This document shows, piece after piece, positions 57,217 to 64,000 of a DNA stretch of 64,000 bases. The stretch comes from Talpa occidentalis (lineage: Eukaryota > Chordata > Mammalia > Eulipotyphla > Talpidae). Numbering within the stretch: the stretch's first letter is position 1; each line of letters opens with the position of its first letter. The notes under the pieces were generated by a model. That model did no database searches and was not told where the DNA came from. It worked only from the letters and a program-made list of their open reading frames with translations. A program made the translations under genes and the position numbers. The stretch lies in NCBI RefSeq assembly GCF_014898055.3, contig NW_023604295.1, positions 134,384,676-134,448,675 on the forward strand, given 5' to 3'.

Positions 57217-58670
57217 AAAGGCTCTCTGATACTTTGCTATGATTAATTTTATGCCACGATGTGATCTTTCTTAGAAATACTTTGTGTATCAAGATTCCAA
57301 CATATGAGCAGATCTTTTGCCACATAGATTAGATTTGTAATTTTGACTTTTCCTAGTTGTCAGGTCTCTGCTCTGTGTCTACTGAATCACAGGAGACTGA
57401 TGGCTTAAATTATATTTTAAATTTTTGTTATATCCTAATAAATATGTTTCATTTGCACTTTTTGGTAGTCTTTACAATCCTCATTAAGTCAAAATTTTTT
57501 TATTAGTTTCTGTCACTTTATTCCTCCCATATTTAAAAGCAATTTTTTATAAAGCTTTTCATTCATTTAATATACAAATCATCTCATACAGAGATACTAA
57601 GTGAACATGACACTCATTTCCAATAATGCAATTGTAATAATATCCATTTTATCATCTCTGCCTAAGGAATGTGGCTTTTTATTTTGGGTTGCCAACAAAA
57701 CAGAGAAGATAACAGTGAACTGGGTAGTGGACTCAGCTATGATTGGTTGTATTTGTTTGGGGATTTGGCTTTAACTTCCAATTCTTTGAAAAAAAAAATG
57801 ACAATTCAATGTGAATATGGATGGTGGAACAAATTAAAAGAGTTTGTACTTTATTTATCACTCATTTATCCAGCAAACATTTAATTGACTACCTACTAAG
57901 TATTAGGCACCATACTTATCATTACCCTTTTTATCTTTCTGCTAACATTCTGGAACTTCCTCTATCAGCTTACAACATTTCAACATTTATTTTTCCTCCC
58001 TGACCAGGATGACTATTTCTTATCAGTAAGGTCACAGAGGGAGGGAAAAATACATTGGGGACTATTCTTGTTGCTGTTAATATACAGAAGAAATAGGGTA
58101 GTTAGGAAATGTTTGAAATTTTGGACTTTCTGAATTTTGTTAATGCTTTTGGTGTATGTGATAGGATAGTAACCTGCTTAATGAGCTTAATGACAAGGAT
58201 CACTATTCTCACATCTTCTGTGAGGTAATAAATAACACTCTTGTTAAATAAACATTTACCTAATATTTTGTTTTAGAACTATTTTGGATATTCCCTTTGA
58301 GAAGCAAACAGGCTGCTGCTAATAGATGACTGAAATTAATAACTCAGTTTCAACAATTAAGTACTTTTTTTTAGTTCAGTTCAAATAAATATGGAGGGCT
58401 AGTGGTGGGAGCATAAAGGTTTTTGTTTATGTGAAAGCAGGTAATTTCACTGTATATTTCTATAGTTCAGTGTTTATAAAATTATAGTTTTCAACATGTT
58501 GGTCATGAAATTTAATTGAGTTGTGACCAGTATTTAAAAAAAAGAAAATAGAACAGTAATTACCAGAGTATATGTCATACACTAAACTTTGATTTTACTT
58601 AGACATATATCTGTATATGTCATCAGTTAAAAATAATTCTTGCTATGGGTCATAATCAAAAAATGTAAAA
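57217..58670. other. CLCN3 intron, one short L2-like end
   Basis: Unique AT-rich sequence. CATTTATCCAGCAAACATTTA, then TTGACTACCTACTAAGTATT near 57862-57905 is an L2 3' end in antisense. No exon seen. Confidence 0.5.
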
Positions 58671-58679
58671 ACTCATTTC

Positions 58680-59260
58680 TAAGTGATCCCTGAAGTGTAG
58701 TTAACTCTGCCCAGGGTAAAGTTAGACTTTTGTGGCCTAAGATGGTCTGGAACAATCTGAGGATGAGAATGGGATATGGTATTGTCATAGACCTTTGCTA
58801 AAGCATAGGGATATGAGTACTGGTAGCAAAGCAGCTCCCATGACTTATATTGTTGGGGGAAAGGATGTCCTGAACAGACTCCACAAATGGGTTTTATGGA
58901 CCCCATCCCCACCCAAACCAAAGAAATCCAAGATACCAAGCACTGCAAATCCCATAATGTCATCACCACCAAAAGGAAGATTGCTGGGAACTGAGGGTAG
59001 AGGTAAGCAGCCAGGTTTGGTATGTAACCAGACATGTGGGCCTTGGGTGTCCTTGGTTTTTTGCTGCTTTCAGCATGCTATTGGGGTTCTAGCTCAGCGG
59101 AACTGGTAGGACCCATTCACTGATTTATCTCTCTTTTTCTCCCTGAGTTATTATTTCTTCATTTCCCCTTTTTGTAAATAAACCCTTTATTAACCTCTTT
59201 GTGTGTGCCTGAAATTGAGTCTCATTATAAGCACCTTTTAAGAACATGGGTGAGGACCCA
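58680..59260 (+). mobile_element. Possible LTR with polyadenylation region
   Basis: A less AT-rich block ending TTTGTAAATAAACCCTTTAT (about 59173-59192) and a GTGTGCCTGAAATTGAGTC U5-like segment, the architecture of an old ERV LTR. No family assigned. The open frame of about 100 codons near 58795-59109 has no recognisable domain. Confidence 0.35.
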
Positions 59261-59526
59261 CAGTCAGGCCATATCGGGGTTGCTCTGTAACATTATTATT
59301 GCATTTTTTCATTGCACCATTTTAAGTAATACAGAGCAAGTGGTTTGGAACCAAAGGCAAAGAGTGATGATGGTGAAGAGTAGGATTTTATCAATTATTT
59401 GAAAGTGCAGTGCATGTGCATCAGTATTTTAGGAGAAGGTACCTAGCAGTTCTTAACCTACTCTGAGAGAAAAATGTACATATATGTTATAATATACAAG
59501 CAAATAAATCATAAAGTTATTTTTAT

Positions 59527-59643
59527 TTATTTATTTATTTTTGTGGGACTCTTGCTGGTGGCCGGGGAACCAACCGGCGCTGCAGAGGCTGTAGGCAGCC
59601 TCGCAGCCCAGCGCTCAACCGCTGTGCCACCAGGAGAGGCCCA
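59527..59643 (-). repeat. Internally deleted SINE
   Basis: A (TTTA)n tail is joined to GTGGGACTCTTGCTGGTGGC and a complete tRNA-like head. The 3' body is missing. Flanks AAAGTTATTTTTA / GAAGTTATTTTTTA indicate insertion in this short form. Confidence 0.88.
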
Positions 59644-59651
59644 ATGAAGTT

Positions 59652-59905
59652 ATTTTTTACTCAGTGTTGCCTGGTAAGAAATGCCTTTGGAGTCAAACTT
59701 TCGAGTTTGAATCCCTGTCCTACTGCTTACCAGTTGTATGTCCTTGGAAAAGTTTCTTGGCTTTCTCTGCCTTATTTTTCTATTTATAAAATGGATATCT
59801 ATTTCATGAGGTTGTTGAGAGCAATAAATGAGCTAATATATGTAAAATACTAAATTAATGCTCTGGGCACACATTAAGTGCCAATAAATGTCAGTTTTGT
59901 TGCTA
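59652..59905 (+). repeat. MIR element, nearly full length
   Basis: TTTGGAGTCAAACTTTCGAG, then TTTGAATCCCTGTCCTACTG, GTTGTATGTCCTTGGAAAAG, 'GAGGTTGTTGAGAGCAATAAA' and 'AAGTGCCAATAAATGTCAG' run through the whole MIR consensus. Confidence 0.9.
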
Positions 59906-60030
59906 TTAGACATCAGATAGATAACAATGTCTGACTTTTATGTGGGATAGATTTTGAAAAATCTGATGTGTCTAGTTTTTTTTCTTTTGTCACTTGGGCT
60001 TGGTATTTTATCTTTGTAAAATGATTTTAA

Positions 60031-60292
60031 AGATTTATTTATTTATTTATGCAAGCACTGGGTATACAGTCAGAAGCGCGGGAGGGTGAGAAAATTCACC
60101 AGAGCCAGAGCCGGGAACAGAACAGGCAGACTGACAAAATACGCTGCTGAGGGGAGCAGCGGGCACAGCAGGAGAGGTCTGCTGCACCATGCGGGACCCT
60201 CACCTGCAGCTGGGGATTACAAACTGGTGCTGCAGAGGCTGGGGGCAGCTTCATAGCCCAGCGCTCAACTGCTGAGCCACCAGGGGATGCCC
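60031..60292 (-). repeat. tRNA-derived SINE
   Basis: Perfect target duplication TGTAAAATGATTTTAA at 60015-60030 and 60293-60308. The B-box complement GGGGATTACAAACTGG has an insertion that would weaken Pol III binding. Confidence 0.95.
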
Positions 60293-60309
60293 TGTAAAAT
60301 GATTTTAAA

Positions 60310-60530
60310 ACCACTGTAAAACTGTTGCCCCACCTAAGGTTTCAGGATTTGTTACTGTGTTTTCTTTTAAGAGTTACAGTTTTAGCTCTTATATTTACCT
60401 CTGTGATCCATTTTGAGTTAATTTTCATATGTGGTGTGAAGGTCCAGCTTAATTCATTTGCATGTGAATAACTAGTTTTCCCAGCATCATTTATGAAAGT
60501 CTGCTTTTCCCCATTGGAAAAATAATAATT
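60310..60530 (-). mobile_element. Old LINE-1 fragment, antisense
   Basis: 'TTTTAAGAGTTACAGTTTTAG', CCATTTTGAGTTAATTTTCAT, TGGTGTGAAGGTCCAGCTT and CCCAGCATCATTTATGAAAG are the classic L1 ORF2 complement. Confidence 0.8.
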
Positions 60531-61097
60531 TAAAAATAAATTTTCCTCAGATAATTAAAAAACTTTTTGTTTAGATTACAGATAGCGGTAAATAATGAAT
60601 TTGTGTTTCCATAGCTATACATCAGTTTTATAAAGTTCTATGTGTGGGAAAAATTATGCAAGGCCAAAAAAATAAATCTTAACATTCTTTTTTCAAGAAG
60701 ACTGTAAGCCAGTTATAGCTTATTGATTGGATTGGTAATTTTTCCTAGATGCTGGGTAGTTTAGTATTGGTGATATTTAAATATGAAATGTTGTTAGTGA
60801 TATTTGAATCTGAAAATGTCCTTTTTATGGAAAGGTTGGTTATTGACCATTCATTTTAGTATAGACATTTGTTTCTGTGTCTATACCAGGTATTACAATG
60901 CTTTGTTGTCTATTAAAGAATTTATAGGGCTTTTGCTAAGTATACAGTTGCAGAAGAATTCATTGCTCAAATTTACAAGACTCCTCTTTCCCCCTTTGTC
61001 ATAGTCTCAATCTTTGGTTAAGATTAATATTCTGTAAGTAATAAAATGCATCTGATGAAATCTTAACACCAAAATATTTTAGCAGAAACATTAGCTT
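60531..61097. other. Intronic, no feature seen
   Basis: AT-rich unique sequence. Confidence 0.5.
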
Positions 61098-61315
61098 GTA
61101 TTCATTAACTTCCTGTTGTCAGATATCATAGTAGATATTTCACTTTATCTTTAATCCACACACCATACTCTAGAAGTGGATAAGAATACATAAGTATCAT
61201 CTCTAAAAGGTTAAAAGTGACTTGTGCTGGATCAAATAGCTAATAAGTGGCAGAGTTGAAATTTGACTCTAGGACTTTCTGAGCTTGAAGTGCATTCAAG
61301 TCATGGAATTTCTCT
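61098..61315 (-). repeat. MIR element, antisense
   Basis: 'AGTGACTTGTGCTGGATCAAA', 'TAGCTAATAAGTGGCAGAGTT' and 'GAAATTTGACTCTAGGACTTT' match 'AAGTAACTTGCCCAAGGTCAC .. TAGTAAGTGGCAGAGCTGGG .. ATTTGAACCCAGG'. Confidence 0.85.
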
Positions 61316-64000
61316 ACTAGGCTACTCTGAAGGGAAATTGATCTTTTTTACTAGGCGTTTTTGTTGCTGTTAGGCCATTGGGTAGTAGAAGGGCAGCACT
61401 GCCATCTGGTAGTAAGATGTCCAGAAAAATCTTTGATTTTGTTCTGTTGTTTGGAGCTACTATGTTCAAATCATACTTACTTAGAATGCAAGATTTGGGG
61501 ATGCAAGTAGCATATCCTTTTGAGGATTCAGCCAATAAAATTAATAGACTCCTACGGTTTTTTTTATAACTTGCTCAAGATTTATATTTCTAGGAGTTAG
61601 AATCTGATTAGTCTAACTTGAATCCTGTGCCTGTTTCTTATTTGGGAAGGGGAGGATACCCTTCAGTGACATCCTCCACAAGAATGCATGCAATGATCGA
61701 TAGAAGTTTCCTAAAAATAATTGGTTACTTTTACCAGAGGGTACAGAAACAATAAAGGTCTCGTATATAAATACTGACCCTAATCTAAGAAAACTTAGTC
61801 AATAATGTGGTTATTTTAAGTTTGGACAAATACCTGATTATTAATATTGAATATCTCTGCACATGAAGTTGGGGAAAAAAAGAAGAAAAAAGTTGAAATT
61901 TTAAATACCCATTGGAAGAGAGGATAACTAGGTATACATATGTTCATTGCGTGTGTTGTAAATGCAAGATAACCTAAAGGGTTTTCAAAATTATGGTGTG
62001 TCACAACAATGAACTATAGTGACCTACATTTAATGATGTGCATGTATGTTTAATGATATGAGATGGTTTTTAGAAAGTATGCAAGTAACTTATGAAAAGC
62101 TTGTAAGTGGCTAGTATGATTTTTTTGCTTGCAGAAAATGTTAAAGCCTGAAGCCAATTGTAACACTCTTGTTTGCTCAAATCCCTAAACTTCGTCAGCA
62201 TACCTTCTGCAGCTGTGCGGAACAGGTTCTGCATCTTTTTTCAGTTCATGACTTACTGCTTTTTGAAACTCCCAAATCTATCACAACTCAAAAGTATTTG
62301 TTTTTCAGATTTTGTCTTTTTTGTGAATTTCAAAAGCCTGAATTTGAAAGTTAGAAGCCACATATTGAATCTTGTTCTCTGTGTTCTGCTGCGTGTTTTT
62401 CTCTTTCCTGTCTCCTATCTCACTGAATTGGTATGAGGATCTTGTGTGGAAAGGACAAGGAAATACATCTGGGTTAAGAAACCACAATTATTATTTCCAG
62501 AAGGTATTCTGGTACATCTGTAATACCACCGTCTTTTTCAGATAATGTGAATGAGAGCTGCATGTCTTTTGAGAAATGGAAAGTCCAGGGTAAATCATAT
62601 TACTTTGTGTTAATAAAATCCAACTGTAAGGAACTTTACTGAGGACAAAGACAGGCATCTTTGAAGGGCAGCCTTACCTTACCTTTATTTCATCAACCTT
62701 GAAAGATTGTTTCGGGAATGAGAGATTTAGTTTATATATGAGAGAACTTTACTTTTTACTTGTGGTACTACCAACAAGCTGCTTCAAGAAGATGAAGTTG
62801 AGAGTTGAAGTTGGATAGCTCAAGCTATTATAAAAATTTTATTAACACATATAATTTATTTGTTCATCTCATTTTAACACATGTAAGTTAAACTTTATTC
62901 AAATCTAGGCTGCAGTGAACTGTACACAAAAGATATCTTAGGAATATTTAAAAGTAATTGTCAGGTAACAGTACCTTTAAAATTACTTCTAATGTGGGAT
63001 ATGTTGGCGTTTCTGTTTTCTTGTTAGAAACTAACATTCTCTACCCTGTATAGAATGGGGTAGAATGTCTTTTCTTTGTTCCCCTTCTTTTTACTACCCA
63101 GATTTTCATATTTAGCAGAATAAACTATGAAATATGTGAAATCTCATATTAAAGTAAAAATCTGAATCATTTTAGCCAGTTCATGACTTTTAAATTGAAA
63201 ACAAATTGAGTTCACATTCAAGAAGATATTTTTCAATTGTCTGTATATGTAATAACCCCTTACAATGAGTAAGAAATAGGATAAAAGGAAACCTATTTCT
63301 TAAAACCTGTTTCATGTTTAAGTCAGGTTAAAAATATCTCCCTGGAGATTCCATTTAATTGTATTTATCAGAGTCATAGAATTATTCCAATCATCCCTAT
63401 CTCAGAAAAAAATTATTTTAGCTATAATCTAAGCCATTTTGAAAGAATGAGTCACAAAAGGACCCAAACTTCTTTTATTTCTAAAGGGGCCACAGTGAAC
63501 CTTTGTTAGTGGGCACTCCCTCAAAACCAAAAATACCCATCTGTATTTCCCTCTACACTATACTTTTTTCAAACACAGCTGCTATGTCAGGTAGAAATAA
63601 ATAGATATGAGGGTACAGACTGACCTTCCAAAAGTCTGGAGGAGGAGGAAGAAAGAGCTTAGTGTATTTAAAACTTTGAGTATAAAATTTAGAGCATATG
63701 TTTTATGTAAATGAACATGTGTCATTGCAGGGATTGGACCTTTTAAGCCCTTGGCCAAGAATGATAAATTATTTATTCCAGGAATACTAATGGGAAAACA
63801 ACTGAAATCAATATACTACTTTCCTTTTAGAAGCATTACACCTTTCTGAGGCAAACATTCAAATGTATTATATATAGAGATAAGGGAACCATGTTCTATC
63901 TAGTAGAAGCAGTTATACTTTATTAGTACAATGCTCAGTTTTTATTACAGTTGAAAATATTAGCCCCTTCTTTGTTAGTGGTTATTCCTTTGTTAGTGGT
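61316..64000. other. CLCN3 intron to the window edge; no exon recognised
   Basis: 2.7 kb of AT-rich, SINE-free DNA. The shared CLCN3 coding exon was looked for and is not present, so the intron continues beyond 64000. Confidence 0.55.

Noticed and set aside
58795..59109. Open frames of 104 and 118 codons on opposite strands
   Set aside because: Both frames are open over the same LTR-like block with no known domain. The Pro/Lys-rich text reflects composition.

Overview
The window is mammalian nuclear DNA. It is AT-rich, consists mostly of introns and intergenic sequence, and carries many LINE-1, L2, MIR, LTR and DNA-transposon fossils. It also holds about 38 copies of a tRNA-derived SINE with recognisable Pol III A and B boxes and a TATAAATAAATAAATCTTTAAAA-type tail. 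The SINE is not the cetartiodactyl, equid, carnivore, bat, rabbit or primate family I know. Its head and tail are closest in style to the carnivore SINEC group, so a laurasiatherian such as a pangolin is my best guess, at low confidence. A 100-N assembly gap lies at 11662-11761.

The only protein-coding gene seen directly is CLCN3, the endosomal Cl-/H+ exchanger ClC-3, on the + strand. Two alternative first coding exons are present. The exon at 37680-37855 encodes the [12 protein letters not shown]... N-terminus and the exon at 52921-52999 encodes the MDAASDPYLPYDGG... N-terminus. Both end in phase 1 at a GT donor, so either can splice to the same downstream exon, which lies beyond the window.

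Layout: 1-12.4 kb is repeat-rich with no recognisable coding exon. A CpG island at 12.48-13.2 kb has a perfect CRE and a GC-box repeat; from known mammalian synteny it is inferred to be the NEK1/CLCN3 bidirectional promoter, with NEK1 running leftward. The interval 13.2-25.2 kb holds repeats and an RPLP1 processed pseudogene. A second CpG island at 25.29-25.9 kb, with a CRE and a CCAAT box, is inferred to be the main CLCN3 promoter. From 26 kb to the right edge is CLCN3 intron containing the two alternative exons. The second exon has its own candidate promoter with an X-box-like and a CRE-like site.

The likely biological theme is promoter and first-exon choice in CLCN3. The first N-terminus carries acidic di-leucine sequences, and the second carries an Ile-Pro motif that I recall being linked to recycling-endosome targeting. 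Transcription start choice may therefore set where the exchanger goes in the cell.
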